Positions 7,338 to 16,265 are shown, counted from the stretch's first letter. The stretch: DNA of 39,472 nt from DATAEK01 sp036258055 (GCA_036258055.1 DATAEK010000410.1:1-39472); one strand, 5' to 3'. The notes: generated by a model not told the origin, from the letters alone. Program-made: numbers and translations.

Positions 7338-8338
7338 AACCCGCCTCCAGGTCGTTCGAGCGGTCTGATCAGGAGGTCCCCGTCGATGCGGTCGCCCTCG
7401 ACGGCGGCAAGGCCTGCCGCGGGCACGATCGCACACCTTTCGTAGCGGGCGTCCGGCGCGATGACTACGCGATCGCCCACGATGCAGTCCGTGAGTCTGG
7501 CCCCCGCGCCGACGCTGACATCATCCCACAGAGCGGAGCGCTCGACGACCGCGCTTTTCGCGATCGAGACCCGTGCCCCAGCCTCCAGACGATCGCCCTC
7601 GGTCGCCGCCAGCGCGATGGACGTCTCGAGGCAGTCCCGCGGCGTGCCGATGTCGCGGAACGACGCTTCGCATACGAACGCGGCGACACTCCCCGGACGA
7701 TTCGCCATCATCCGTGGATAGACCTGGCCCACCGATTCCGCGGGTACGCCATCCTCCAGATCCGCAAACACGTCCGGTTCCACCACCTGCACGCCGATGA
7801 AGTGAAACGACTCGGCGCCCGCCCCGGGTCTCGTGAAACCCTGAACACGCCCGCGTTGGTCAACGACGACGCCACCGTACTTGTCGGGCCGCGGGTTTGG
7901 AATCAGCGCCATCGTCACCTTCGCGCCGGAAGCGTGATGCGCGGCGATGAGCTCGGTGACGTCGAGATCCGTGAGCGTATCGCCGTTGACGAGCAGGAAC
8001 GGCGCGTGCGTCCCATCGGTGAGGAGCGGCAGCGCCCGTCGCGGTCCGCCCGCCGACCCCAGGACCGGCTGCTCCCACGTGTAGCGGATCCGCACGTCGA
8101 GATCCGAGCCGTCGCCGAGTACCGCGGCAATCGTTGCCGGGCGGTGATGAAGGTTCACGACGACCTCACGGATGCCGTGGCCGGCAAGCCACCGGATCAC
8201 CCGACGGACCAGCGGCTCGCCGTTGACCGGTACGGCGGCCTTCGCCCGGATGTAGGTCAGCGGCCGCAGCCGTGTGCCGAGGCCGGCGCTCAGCACCAGC
8301 GCGCGCAGGTTGCGCGCGTCACTCGATGACGGAGTCAA
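7334..8338 (-). CDS. MurU-like sugar-1-phosphate nucleotidyltransferase with C-terminal beta-helix-like extension
   Basis: The N-terminal Rossmann-like domain carries the nucleotidyltransferase signature SAGLGTRLRP (17-26), a metal-binding Asp in LVNGD (116-120) and FRDIGTPRD (227-235). It resembles MurU, which makes UDP-MurNAc from MurNAc-1-phosphate. At 334 residues it is ~100 longer than Pseudomonas MurU; the extra C-terminus from about 255 has hexapeptide-like turns (VERSALWDDVSVGAGARLTD), as in glucose- or mannose-1-phosphate nucleotidyltransferases. The start is a TTG with no clear ribosome site, and an in-frame stop lies just upstream. Its stop overlaps the kinase start by GTGA. The nucleotide and sugar are inferred from the neighbour. 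Confidence 0.82.
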   Translation of the reverse strand: MTPSSSDARNLRALVLSAGLGTRLRPLTYIRAKAAVPVNGEPLVRRVIRWLAGHGIREVVVNLHHRPATIAAVLGDGSDLDVRIRYTWEQPVLGSAGGPRRALPLLTDGTHAPFLLVNGDTLTDLDVTELIAAHHASGAKVTMALIPNPRPDKYGGVVVDQRGRVQGFTRPGAGAESFHFIGVQVVEPDVFADLEDGVPAESVGQVYPRMMANRPGSVAAFVCEASFRDIGTPRDCLETSIALAATEGDRLEAGARVSIAKSAVVERSALWDDVSVGAGARLTDCIVGDRVVIAPDARYERCAIVPAAGLAAVEGDRIDGDLLIRPLERPGGGL

Positions 8339-8424
8339 CTGATTGGATGGTGGTCAAGAGTAATTCGGCTGCACCTTGATCGCCGTCGCCCATGACCGGG
8401 CTGCTGGAATCGAGGGCGCAATCG

Positions 8425-8991
8425 CTAACTCTCGGCCGGGTCGAAGACCATATTGGATCCTCGAAGTCCCATTTCATCGCGATGGCGAAGGAACAGCCCG
8501 CGGTACGAATCGAGGATGTAGTCGTCGGGCTTGCGTCCGAGCGATTCTGCCATGCTCGCAATGCCCTGTTCGCCGCCCTCGATCTCGACGAACACCCCGA
8601 CTGGCGTCTCGTCGATCGCGACGATGACGTCCTCGTGCGCGAATTCTTCGCGGTACTTCTCGTAGCGGAACCATACGTGCATGCCGAGCTCTTCGAGCAC
8701 GCGCAGAAGAATCACACCATCGCCGACGACCGTTTCGAGTTCCTCGCGAATTTTCACGGTGCCGGGCTGCACGGGTCCCTTGTACGTGAGCCGGCTCTTG
8801 CCGCATTCCACGCGCACTCGCAGCACACATCGCCGCCGGCGCAATTCTTCATCCTGGGTGTCGAGCAGCGAGTCTTCCTGGAGACGACGGCCGCGGAGCG
8901 GAGTAGCGCCGGCTTCGATGATTGCCGCACGCGCTTCGTCTGCGGTCGTGAACCGGAGCTTGATCTCCCGTTCAAACGTGGTCGTGTCCAT
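8425..8991 (-). CDS. CYTH-domain protein (class IV adenylate cyclase / triphosphatase superfamily)
   Basis: The N-terminus has the CYTH hallmark ExExK as EREIKL (E7, E9, K11). Alternating charged strands follow (RRCVLRVRVE, SRLTYKGP, KIREELET) and then VFVEIEGG, which make up the triphosphate tunnel. CYTH proteins hydrolyse or cyclise triphosphate substrates such as ATP, thiamine triphosphate or inorganic triphosphate; which applies here is unknown. The length (188) fits the CyaB-like subgroup. AGGAG five bases before the ATG supports the start. It lies 61 bases below the membrane-protein gene and 86 bases above the nucleotidyltransferase, all on the minus strand. Confidence 0.85.
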   Translation of the reverse strand: MDTTTFEREIKLRFTTADEARAAIIEAGATPLRGRRLQEDSLLDTQDEELRRRRCVLRVRVECGKSRLTYKGPVQPGTVKIREELETVVGDGVILLRVLEELGMHVWFRYEKYREEFAHEDVIVAIDETPVGVFVEIEGGEQGIASMAESLGRKPDDYILDSYRGLFLRHRDEMGLRGSNMVFDPAES

Positions 8992-9052
8992 CGATGCTCC
9001 TATACCAAGCTAGATGTAAGCGAGCCCGCGACTGACCGTGGCCAGCGGCGGA

Positions 9053-9937
9053 TTATACCGAGATTGCGTACGGCGCTCCACGCCACAATCTCCGGCGCAC
9101 GAACACGTACATCACGAAGCACTCCACGGCGAAGGGCGGAAATCCGGCGAATCCGAGGATCGGCATCTCGAATACTTTGAGTTCCGGGAGGATGGGCACG
9201 TTGTATTTCCACTTCGTTCCCGCCTCGTAGTTCCAGCATTCCCAGATCAGTCCACACACGAGCCCTGAAAGGAGCAGGTTGACGAGACGTCCGTACTCTC
9301 CGTTGCGGAGGTCGCCGAGGATTGACTCGTCGCCCGCGCGCGCGTTGATCGGATCAACGAGGATGATGAAGCCGAGCCACACGGGCGCCGCAAGGTAGGT
9401 GGACGGATGCGCGATCGGCAGCAGCAGCATCGCGGCACCCGCAACCATGCATATCCGCTGCCCGCGGGTGAACGGCCGCGGCCCCGCATCATGGACGACG
9501 TGGCGGCCGACCCGGAAGCTGGAGATGAGATCGCCCGTTTCGAAAATGGCTGGCGAGATCGTCGCAAACGACCAGGCGTAGCCGATGTAGCGGATCAGGA
9601 GGGACTCGGGAAGGCCGAGGTAGTACCAGTTGTGCAGCGTGTACTTGTTGTACAGCTCGAAGATGATCCACAGCGGCACCGACACGATCGCCAGGAACAC
9701 GAACTCCGCAGGTGCATCGTTCATCCAGGATCGGGCGCGCCGCTTCCACACGAGTCCGTCAGCAAAGAGAATGAAGCCCGTCCACGCAATCGGCGTGTGC
9801 CAGGAATAGAAGGGCTCAATTTCCGCCAGCATGAGCGCTTCCGAGATCGCCATCACGGCCAGTCCGATCCAGGATCGCGCCGGCAGTTGACGCCTGGTGT
9901 CGAGACGAACCGATGCAGCGGATGAATCGCCGATCAC
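9053..9937 (-). CDS. Multi-spanning membrane protein of unknown function
   Basis: I do not recognise the family. The 294-residue protein has about seven or eight hydrophobic segments, for example WIGLAVMAISEALMLAEI, FVFLAIVSVPLWIIFELY, MVAGAAMLLLPIA and LLLSGLVCGLIWECW. It has several Trp/Tyr-rich loops and a basic C-terminal end. The motifs FELYNKY, WECWNY and PFAVECFVMY look conserved-style and might serve as search seeds. The frame is open far upstream, but the GTG at 9937 overlaps the stop of the methyltransferase gene (GTGA), with AGGG eight bases before it, so translational coupling decides the start. Confidence 0.75.
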   Translation of the reverse strand: MIGDSSAASVRLDTRRQLPARSWIGLAVMAISEALMLAEIEPFYSWHTPIAWTGFILFADGLVWKRRARSWMNDAPAEFVFLAIVSVPLWIIFELYNKYTLHNWYYLGLPESLLIRYIGYAWSFATISPAIFETGDLISSFRVGRHVVHDAGPRPFTRGQRICMVAGAAMLLLPIAHPSTYLAAPVWLGFIILVDPINARAGDESILGDLRNGEYGRLVNLLLSGLVCGLIWECWNYEAGTKWKYNVPILPELKVFEMPILGFAGFPPFAVECFVMYVFVRRRLWRGAPYAISV

Positions 9938-11055
9938 GTCAGTCGCCCTGACGCCAGTCCGAGGAGTGACGGACGTCCGACGTTCTTCGCGAAGGCCATG
10001 ATCTTCATGGTACTTCCGAGACTGCCGGGAAGGATCAGCGCCTTTGCCGCGAGCCTCCGCGCGACTGCAGCCGCATCCGATTCCGCCGGCACCCGTTCCG
10101 CCAGCCCGAGGCCGATGAGAAAGTAGGTCTGATCCACGCAGCCAAGGTCTTCCAGTCCCGCTTCGCGTGCCGCGGAGCGGACAGCCGTGAGATTCACGTG
10201 CGCCGTGAGATCGTGGCTCCCTGGATCCGAGAGCCACGAGACCACGTCCGCCTTGTGCCCTCGATAAGTGGTAAGCGTCCCGTGCGCGTGGGTGTCGGAC
10301 CGAAGTTCGCGCTGTTCGTGACCGTAGTCGAAGAGGAGCAGGAATCCCCGCTCAATTGCGGCAGCAGCGGCCGCGAGCCACCGCTCGGCTTCCAGATTGA
10401 TCTCGCCGCGCCAGCTCGAAGGCATGACGTCGGCGTCCGGCGTCAAACGATCGAGGAGAGCCGGATCGGAAGGCTCCGCCTCGACTTCGACGAGCACGCC
10501 ATCACGTTCGCCCACGTGGATCTCGCGGATGACGCCGTCTTTGATCGACACGACGTGTACCGGCATCGCGTCGAGCAGCTCGTTGGCCAGCAGCAGGCCG
10601 GTAATCCGGGAAGGAAGCGATAGCTGCGAGGCCGCGAGGCGCGTGTGATGGTGCTGCAGAGTCGCGGCTTGCGCCTGTCGCGCTGCTGCGCTCCGCTCGA
10701 CCAGCGTGACGCGCAGCCTGTCGTACAGCTCGCCATGATGCCGTGCGATCGCGTCGAGGATGTCGCGCGTCAACAAGCCGATCCCGGCCCCTGCTTCGAC
10801 GAGATCGAATCGCGAGGCGCCGGTCCGCTCGAGCACGGACCACATCTCCGCCATCTGCTGCGCGATCATCTCGCCGAAGAGCGGCCCCGTGTCGACGCTC
10901 GTGAAGAAATCGCCCTGCCTTCCGGATCGGCGGGCAGAGGACGCGTAGTACCCGAAGTCAGGGTGATAGAGCGCGAGATCCATGAACTCGGCGGCGCTGA
11001 TCGGGCCGCGTTCGCGGATCCGCGAGACGATGAGGTCGTTCAGGGCTTCGCTCAC
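9934..11055 (-). CDS. MidA/NDUFAF7-type class I SAM-dependent methyltransferase
   Basis: The N-terminus (GPISAAEFMDLALYHPDFGYYA, residues ~17-38, then GDFFTSVDTGPLFGEM) and the SAM-binding motif EAGAGIG (87-93) identify the MidA/NDUFAF7 family (PF02636). In mitochondria NDUFAF7 dimethylates an arginine of complex I subunit NDUFS2; the role of bacterial members is largely unknown. The length (373) is typical. The GTG start lacks a Shine-Dalgarno site, but the family N-terminus fits this position. It is the first gene after the protease terminator and overlaps the membrane-protein gene by four bases, so it probably heads the run of minus-strand genes down to the kinase. Confidence 0.9.
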   Translation of the reverse strand: MSEALNDLIVSRIRERGPISAAEFMDLALYHPDFGYYASSARRSGRQGDFFTSVDTGPLFGEMIAQQMAEMWSVLERTGASRFDLVEAGAGIGLLTRDILDAIARHHGELYDRLRVTLVERSAAARQAQAATLQHHHTRLAASQLSLPSRITGLLLANELLDAMPVHVVSIKDGVIREIHVGERDGVLVEVEAEPSDPALLDRLTPDADVMPSSWRGEINLEAERWLAAAAAAIERGFLLLFDYGHEQRELRSDTHAHGTLTTYRGHKADVVSWLSDPGSHDLTAHVNLTAVRSAAREAGLEDLGCVDQTYFLIGLGLAERVPAESDAAAVARRLAAKALILPGSLGSTMKIMAFAKNVGRPSLLGLASGRLT

Positions 11056-11069
11056 AAAGAGGAGCGCGC

Positions 11070-11109
11070 AAACAAGAAATCGCTGGCGAACCGAAGTCCG
11101 CCAGCGATT
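11070..11109 (-). terminator. Strong intrinsic terminator of the HtrA-type protease gene
   Basis: On the minus strand AATCGCTGGCG pairs with CGCCAGCGATT. The inner bases GAC-TTCG-GTT continue the stem through one G-U pair and close on a UUCG tetraloop, about 14 pairs in all. The T-rich tail TTTCTTGTTT follows. It lies 40 bases after the protease stop and just before the methyltransferase start, so it separates two transcription units. Confidence 0.85.
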
Positions 11110-11148
11110 GAGCTGGATGCCGCGCGGCGCAGCGATCGCCGCCCGCGA

Positions 11149-12714
11149 CTACTTCTTGGTCATCGTGATGAACACCTGCTGTCCGTCGCGCCAGACCAGC
11201 ATGAACACGGTCTGTCCGGGCTGCAAACGCTGCAGTTCGCGCGTGACCTGCGCGACGCTCGTGACCGGCTGGCGATTCACCTCGAGGATGACGTCGTTGG
11301 GCAGCACGCCGGCGTTCGCCGCCGGGCTATTGCGCTCCACCCGCGACACGAGCGCGCCGCCACGGCCCCGCGGCAGCTCGAGTTCGCGCGCCATGTCGGG
11401 CGTCACCGGTTCGACGTCCATGCCGAAGCCCGTCACCGCCGGCTCGGTCTCCGTCTCGGCTCGAGCGGTGCGACCCTGTTCGGCATCGAGATCGAGCTCG
11501 TCGATCGTGATGTTCAGCGCCTTCTTCTGCTTGTCGCGGTAGACGGTCAGCGGCACGGTCGTCCCCGGCTTCGTGCTGACGACCATCGCGACCAGCGAAT
11601 CGCTGTCCTTCACCGGACGGCCGTTGTACTCGACGACGACGTCTCCGGGCTCGAGCCCGGCTTTGGCCGCCGGCTGATTGGGGTTGACGATCTTGATGAC
11701 CGCTCCACTGGTGTTCGGCAGACCGAACGCCGCTGCGGCTTCCTTGGTCAGCGGGAGCGGATCCACCGAGACACCGATCACGCCCCGCGTCACCTTCCCG
11801 GAGCGCAGCTGCGGCAGGAGCTCGCGGATGGTGTTGATCGGGGTCGCGAAGCCGATGCCGATGTTCGACGAGCGCGACGTGTCGGTGTAGATCGCCGTGT
11901 TCATTCCGACGACCTCGCCGCGGATGTTCATCAGCGGACCACCCGAGTTCCCGGGATTGATCGCGGCATCGGTCTGGAGCATGTTCTGCCGGCGGCCATT
12001 GACACCACCGAGCGGGCGGCTGAGCGCGGAGATGACGCCAACCGTCACCGTGTGGCTCAGTCCGAAGGGATTGCCGATGGCCACGACCCAGTCACCGGGC
12101 TGCATCTGCTCGGAGTCGCCGAACTTCGCTTCCTGAAGCGGCTTGGCCGGCATCTCGGTCAACTGGATGAGGGCGCTGTCGGTCAGCAGGTCACGCCCCA
12201 CGACCTTCGCCTTGTAGCTCTCGGTGGGACCTCCGCCAAACAGGCTGACGTGAATATCGTCGGCATCTTCGACCACGTGATTGTTCGTGAGGACCAGCCC
12301 GGACTTGTCGATGACGAAGCCGGTGCCGGTGCCCTGCGCGACAGGGCCGTCATCCTCGCCGCGAGGAGCGCGCCCGCGAGGCGAGCGTCCCTGCGGACCC
12401 GGCTGCGCACCCCCTCCGCCGCCGAAGAAGCGGCGGAAGAGATCGTCGCCGTTGAACTCCGTCATCTCGCGATTGCGCAGGCGCGCCTGCGTCTGGATGT
12501 TCACCACGACCGGAATCTGCGCCTTGGCGATGTTCCGGAACGTCTGGGCGTCGATCGGCCCGTCGAGCGCCGCGCTGTTCATCGGCGGCACGCTGAGGGC
12601 CTGCGCCGACGACGCCTGGGGCAGGCCCCACTGCGAGGCGATGACCATGCCGACGGCCGCCGAGGCAACGGCGATGAGGATGGCGTAAAAAAGCGTGGTC
12701 TTGCGCGTTGACAT
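11149..12714 (-). CDS. htrA: Do/HtrA-family periplasmic serine endoprotease (DegP/DegQ type)
   Basis: This envelope quality-control protease has an N-terminal signal or anchor segment (MSTRKTTLFYAILIAVASAA). A Gly/Pro/Arg-rich linker (~98-123) precedes a trypsin-like domain with catalytic H146 (TNNHVVED), D179 (LLTDSALIQL) and S257 (NPGNSGGP). Two PDZ domains follow (around VIGVSVDPLP...GLEPGDVVVEYNG and the C-terminal NAGVLPNDVILEVN). The 521-residue length is normal for the Do family. I choose the ATG at 12714, which has GGAG eight bases upstream and the signal sequence directly after it. A GC hairpin (12746-12766) lies between it and the M24 peptidase gene. A terminator ends the unit. Confidence 0.93.
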   Translation of the reverse strand: MSTRKTTLFYAILIAVASAAVGMVIASQWGLPQASSAQALSVPPMNSAALDGPIDAQTFRNIAKAQIPVVVNIQTQARLRNREMTEFNGDDLFRRFFGGGGGAQPGPQGRSPRGRAPRGEDDGPVAQGTGTGFVIDKSGLVLTNNHVVEDADDIHVSLFGGGPTESYKAKVVGRDLLTDSALIQLTEMPAKPLQEAKFGDSEQMQPGDWVVAIGNPFGLSHTVTVGVISALSRPLGGVNGRRQNMLQTDAAINPGNSGGPLMNIRGEVVGMNTAIYTDTSRSSNIGIGFATPINTIRELLPQLRSGKVTRGVIGVSVDPLPLTKEAAAAFGLPNTSGAVIKIVNPNQPAAKAGLEPGDVVVEYNGRPVKDSDSLVAMVVSTKPGTTVPLTVYRDKQKKALNITIDELDLDAEQGRTARAETETEPAVTGFGMDVEPVTPDMARELELPRGRGGALVSRVERNSPAANAGVLPNDVILEVNRQPVTSVAQVTRELQRLQPGQTVFMLVWRDGQQVFITMTKK

Positions 12715-12783
12715 CGTTGCTACTCCCTGAGTCGTTCTCCCAACCGTCCGGCGACGACAGCCGGACACGCGCCGTCGGCGGCG

Positions 12784-13965
12784 CTACACCAACGAGACGA
12801 GTTCCTGCTGCCGGGGTCCGGTGACACGCGACTCGCGCTCACCGACGAACATGTTGATTTCCGTTCTGACGCCGTAGGTGTCCGTGTAGATGCCGGGCTC
12901 GATGGTGAACCCCGTGCCCGGGATCAGCCGCCGATCGTCGTGGGTCTCGTAATCGTCCATGTGGACTCCGTCGCCGTGCACGTTCTCGCCGAGGCTGTGT
13001 CCCGTCCGGTGAATGAACTGCGCGCCGAATCCCGCCCGTTCGATGACGTCGCGGCACGCGCGATCGACCTGGTATCCGCGGAGATCGCGCTGCTCGCGCA
13101 CCGCGGTCTGGACGAGGTCGATCGCGGCGTCGCGCCCGTCCCGGATGGCGGCAAAGGCGCGCGCATAGGTGTCGGGCACCTGGCTTCCGGTGAAGCCAAC
13201 CCACGTGATGTCAGCAAAGACCGCGCCCGGCCGCGCCAGCTTACCCCAGAGGTCGATGAGGACGATCTCGTTGGGCTGAATGGCGCGATGTTGCTCACGA
13301 GTCGCGAGGTAGTGGGGATTGCCCGCGTTCTCCTGCGCCGAGACGTTCGGCGGCGCATCGGTCACGAGACCCCCCTCCCCGAACCACTTCAGCATTTCCT
13401 GCTGAACCTCGAACTCGCTCACGCTCGATCGGGACGCCATGCGCTCCTTGACGAGCTGGAACGCCTGATCCTTGATTCGATACAGCTTTTCGGACGCTGA
13501 CTGGTGGGTCGCCAGCACCTCGTCAGTCCACACGGCCTCGAACCGCTGCACGAGGTCGCCGGAAGAGGCCACCTCGACGCCCAGTTGACGGACGCTCTCC
13601 ACCGTTCCGGCATCAACCCGAGAAATGTAGGGAATCGCGTTACCCGGCGAGTACTCCATGGCCACGCGCTTCATCCCGGTCAGGAGCGTCCGAAGTCCCG
13701 ACGCCAACTGTTCGCGCCCGGCATACGGCCGCTTCTCGCCGGGTAGTCCGTCCAGGTTGTGGCGCTCGATCGCATGTACGAGACCGCGCGGCGCGCCGTC
13801 GGCCGGCACCAGGTAGTACCAGCGGCGTGTGGTCATCTTGCCGGCGGACGCGAGACCCGACAGTCGGTTGGCGATTGGATTCGACCCGTGGAAGTCGTAC
13901 AACAGCCATCCGTCGAGCCCGTCTTCCTGGAGCGCACGCTGGATGGCTGAAATCGCGAGCGGCAT
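12784..13965 (-). CDS. M24-family metallopeptidase (Xaa-Pro aminopeptidase-like)
   Basis: The 393-residue protein has a creatinase-like N-terminal domain and a pita-bread catalytic domain. Its dinuclear metal ligands are visible in order: Asp in VLIDLWG, Asp in VFADITW, His in HRTGHSLGENVHG (~319-331), Glu in TIEPG (~356) and Glu in TEIN (~369). Such enzymes remove an N-terminal residue before proline. There is no signal peptide, so it is probably cytoplasmic and finishes peptides delivered from outside. A TATACT box ends six bases before the ATG, suggesting a leaderless transcript. The htrA gene lies 69 bases downstream and may be cotranscribed. Confidence 0.9.
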   Translation of the reverse strand: MPLAISAIQRALQEDGLDGWLLYDFHGSNPIANRLSGLASAGKMTTRRWYYLVPADGAPRGLVHAIERHNLDGLPGEKRPYAGREQLASGLRTLLTGMKRVAMEYSPGNAIPYISRVDAGTVESVRQLGVEVASSGDLVQRFEAVWTDEVLATHQSASEKLYRIKDQAFQLVKERMASRSSVSEFEVQQEMLKWFGEGGLVTDAPPNVSAQENAGNPHYLATREQHRAIQPNEIVLIDLWGKLARPGAVFADITWVGFTGSQVPDTYARAFAAIRDGRDAAIDLVQTAVREQRDLRGYQVDRACRDVIERAGFGAQFIHRTGHSLGENVHGDGVHMDDYETHDDRRLIPGTGFTIEPGIYTDTYGVRTEINMFVGERESRVTGPRQQELVSLV

Positions 13966-13971
13966 CTTTTG

Positions 13972-13977
13972 AGTATA
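13972..13977 (-). promoter_or_regulatory. -10 box directly upstream of M24 peptidase start (leaderless candidate)
   Basis: On the minus strand TATACT is followed by CAAAAG and then ATG, so transcription would begin at or next to the start codon. There is no Shine-Dalgarno sequence in that interval and no good -35 box at 16-18 bases. Confidence 0.4.
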
Positions 13978-14125
13978 CAGCCGGACGTTCTCTCGTATAG
14001 GACGACGAAGCTCTTCGTAAGGTTTGCGGCCGCGCGCCGTAACTCTCCTGACTGCAGATTGTTAACCTTGTTAAAGATCGAGCCGGCGTTGCCGCACGTT
14101 ACCCGGACGGGCGCGTCCGACTCTA

Positions 14126-14131
14126 TATAAT
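14126..14131 (+). promoter_or_regulatory. -10 box TATAAT upstream of the first VWA gene
   Basis: A perfect TATAAT within CTCTATATAATG lies 28 bases before the chosen start. No convincing -35 is seen at 16-18 bases. Confidence 0.45.
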
Positions 14132-14159
14132 GTGAACTGCCTCGCCTGTGGATAGCGGT

Positions 14160-16265
14160 ATGCCGAACAAAGCTCTCACCACCGGTCTGTTCGTCCTTCT
14201 CAGCGTGTTCAGCTCGAGCGCTCAACAGCAGCAGCCGCCGGCCGCGCCGCAGCGTCCGGCGCAGCAGCCGCAGCGTCCGGCGGAACAGCCTCAGCCGCCG
14301 ATCACGTTCAAGGTCGAGGTCAACTACGTCGAGATTGACGCCGTCGTCACCGACGCCGACGGCAACTTCGTGCGCAATCTCACGAAGGATGACTTCCAGA
14401 TCGTCGAGCAGGGCAAGCCGCAGACGCTCTCGATCTGTTCGCTCGTGGACATCCCGGTCGAGCGCGCCGACGCGCCGCTCTTCCGGGCGTCGCCGATCGA
14501 GCCGGACGTCCGCTCGAATCGCAAGGAGTTCGACGGCCGGATCTTCGTGCTCGTCCTCGACGATCTGCACACGCTCTTCTCGCGCACCGGTCAGGTGCGC
14601 GCAGCGGCGAAGCAGTTCGTCGAGCGCCTCGGTGCCAACGACATCGCGGCGATCGTGCCGACCGGTGGCAACAAGTCAGGCGCCCAGGAGTTCACCAGCA
14701 GCAAACGCCTCTTACTGCGTGCCGTCGACAACTTTGCCGGCCGCAAGCTCCGTTCGGCGACGCTCGAGAAGGTCGACGACTACAACCGGCAGCAGAACAT
14801 CGGCAGCGGCAATCCGCCCAGAGATCAGAGCGAGGCGGAGCGTGCGCACAACGCGCGCAACTCCATGGCCACGCTGAAAAACGTCGCCGAGTACCTGGCC
14901 GGCGTCCGTGGACGCCGCAAGGCCGTCGTGTTCTTCAGCGAAGGGATCGACTACGACGTCATGAACCCGATCCAGAACCAGTACGCCAGCGACATCCGCG
15001 AGGAGACCCGGCAAGCGATCGATGCCGCGAGCCGCTCGAATGTCAGCTTCTACGGCGTGGACCCGCGCGGCCTCGGCGGATTGAGCGACGAGGCGATGGA
15101 ACTCTCGAATCTGCCACCGGACAACTCGCTCGGCACGACCACGCTCCAGGACGAGCTGCGGCTGTCGCAGGACAGCCTGCGGATTATCTCCGACGAGACC
15201 GGCGGCTTTGCGGCCGTCAACCAGAACGATCTCCGCACGGCTTTCTCCCGCATCCTCGACGACAACAGCAGCTACTACGTGCTCGGCTACTACTCGAGCG
15301 ACGAGCGGCGCGACGGCCGTTTCAGAAGCGTCGAGGTCCGGGTCACGAAACCGGGACTGCGAGTTCGCGCGCGCAAGGGCTACGTGGGCCCCAAAGGACG
15401 CGCGAAGGAGACGGTCGCGGCGAACTCGAAAACCTCCGCGGCGCTGCGCGAGGCGCTGGATAGTCCGGTCCCGGTCAGCGGACTCGGGCTGTCGGTTTTC
15501 GCGAGCCCGCTCAAAGGGCCGCAACCGAACGCCTCCGTCGCGGTCACGCTCGAGGTCGATGGAACCAACCTGAAATTCAACAATCAGAACGACGTGTTTA
15601 CCGACGACGTCGAGATTGCGATCGTCGCGATCGATCAGACGGGGAAGATCCGAGACGGAGGCCACGACGTCATGAACCTCCGGCTGAAGCCGCAAACGCA
15701 TGAGGTCGTCTCGCGTACCGGCGTGCGCATCGCGCGGCGGCTCGAGGTGCCGCCCGGCAAGTATCAGCTGCGCGTCGGCGTACGCGAGAGCGGCGCCGGG
15801 GCTGTCGGGTCGGTCCTCTACGACCTGGAGGTCCCGGATTTCTCGAAGTCGGATCTTTCGATGAGCGGGATCCTCCTGACATCGGCGTACGCGAGCCGAA
15901 TTCCGACGGCCAACCCCGATCCGGATTTCAAGCAGGTCCTGCCGGCGCAACCTGTGGCGCTGCGCGAGTTTCCCAGCAACGACAACCTCGCACTCTTCGT
16001 CGAGGTCTACGACACGCAGGTCAAGGCTCCGCACCGGGTCGCGATCAAAACGACGATTCTCGACGAAGCCGGCAAGGCGCTTGTAACGACCTCCGATGAG
16101 CGGCGCAGCGAAGACCTGCAGGGCGGCAAAGGCGGCTACGGCTACCAGACCACCCTCGCGCTGAAAGATCTTCCCCCTGGCCGTTACGTTCTGCGGGTCG
16201 AAGCGCAGACGTTGCTGAAAGACGGGGGCACGGCCTCGCGGGAGCTGGAGTTCAGGGTTCGGTGA
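14160..16265 (+). CDS. Exported VWA-domain protein, acidobacterial type
   Basis: A signal peptide (MPNKALTTGLFVLLSVFSSSA) leads into a Gln/Pro-rich stretch. Next is the module typical of the acidobacterial VWA family (TIGR03436 type), with VEIDAVVTDADGNFVRNLTK and DDFQIVEQGKPQ. The VWA fold follows, including VLVLDDLHTLFSRTG, KAVVFFSEGIDYD, VSFYGVDPRGLGG and YYVLGYYSS. The C-terminal ~300 residues look like beta-rich domains. VWA proteins bind ligands through metal; the partner is unknown and family members are mostly uncharacterised. A GTG at 14148 in the same frame is an alternative start, and neither has a good ribosome site. Its stop overlaps the next start (GTGA, 16262-16265), so the two proteins are probably made together. 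Confidence 0.88.
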   Translation: MPNKALTTGLFVLLSVFSSSAQQQQPPAAPQRPAQQPQRPAEQPQPPITFKVEVNYVEIDAVVTDADGNFVRNLTKDDFQIVEQGKPQTLSICSLVDIPVERADAPLFRASPIEPDVRSNRKEFDGRIFVLVLDDLHTLFSRTGQVRAAAKQFVERLGANDIAAIVPTGGNKSGAQEFTSSKRLLLRAVDNFAGRKLRSATLEKVDDYNRQQNIGSGNPPRDQSEAERAHNARNSMATLKNVAEYLAGVRGRRKAVVFFSEGIDYDVMNPIQNQYASDIREETRQAIDAASRSNVSFYGVDPRGLGGLSDEAMELSNLPPDNSLGTTTLQDELRLSQDSLRIISDETGGFAAVNQNDLRTAFSRILDDNSSYYVLGYYSSDERRDGRFRSVEVRVTKPGLRVRARKGYVGPKGRAKETVAANSKTSAALREALDSPVPVSGLGLSVFASPLKGPQPNASVAVTLEVDGTNLKFNNQNDVFTDDVEIAIVAIDQTGKIRDGGHDVMNLRLKPQTHEVVSRTGVRIARRLEVPPGKYQLRVGVRESGAGAVGSVLYDLEVPDFSKSDLSMSGILLTSAYASRIPTANPDPDFKQVLPAQPVALREFPSNDNLALFVEVYDTQVKAPHRVAIKTTILDEAGKALVTTSDERRSEDLQGGKGGYGYQTTLALKDLPPGRYVLRVEAQTLLKDGGTASRELEFRVR

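Noticed and set aside
10645..12711. A 688-codon plus-strand frame opposite the methyltransferase and protease genes
   Set aside because: It is a high-GC shadow frame; the minus strand encodes two clear families with catalytic motifs, and the plus translation is Arg/Asp-rich without any domain.
12746..12766. GC hairpin GTCCGGC/GCCGGAC between the M24 and htrA genes
   Set aside because: No T-run follows on either strand, so it is not called a terminator; it may stabilise mRNA.
14712..16034. A 440-codon minus-strand frame inside the first VWA gene
   Set aside because: Shadow of the VWA gene, rich in Val/Asp/Arg with no domain.
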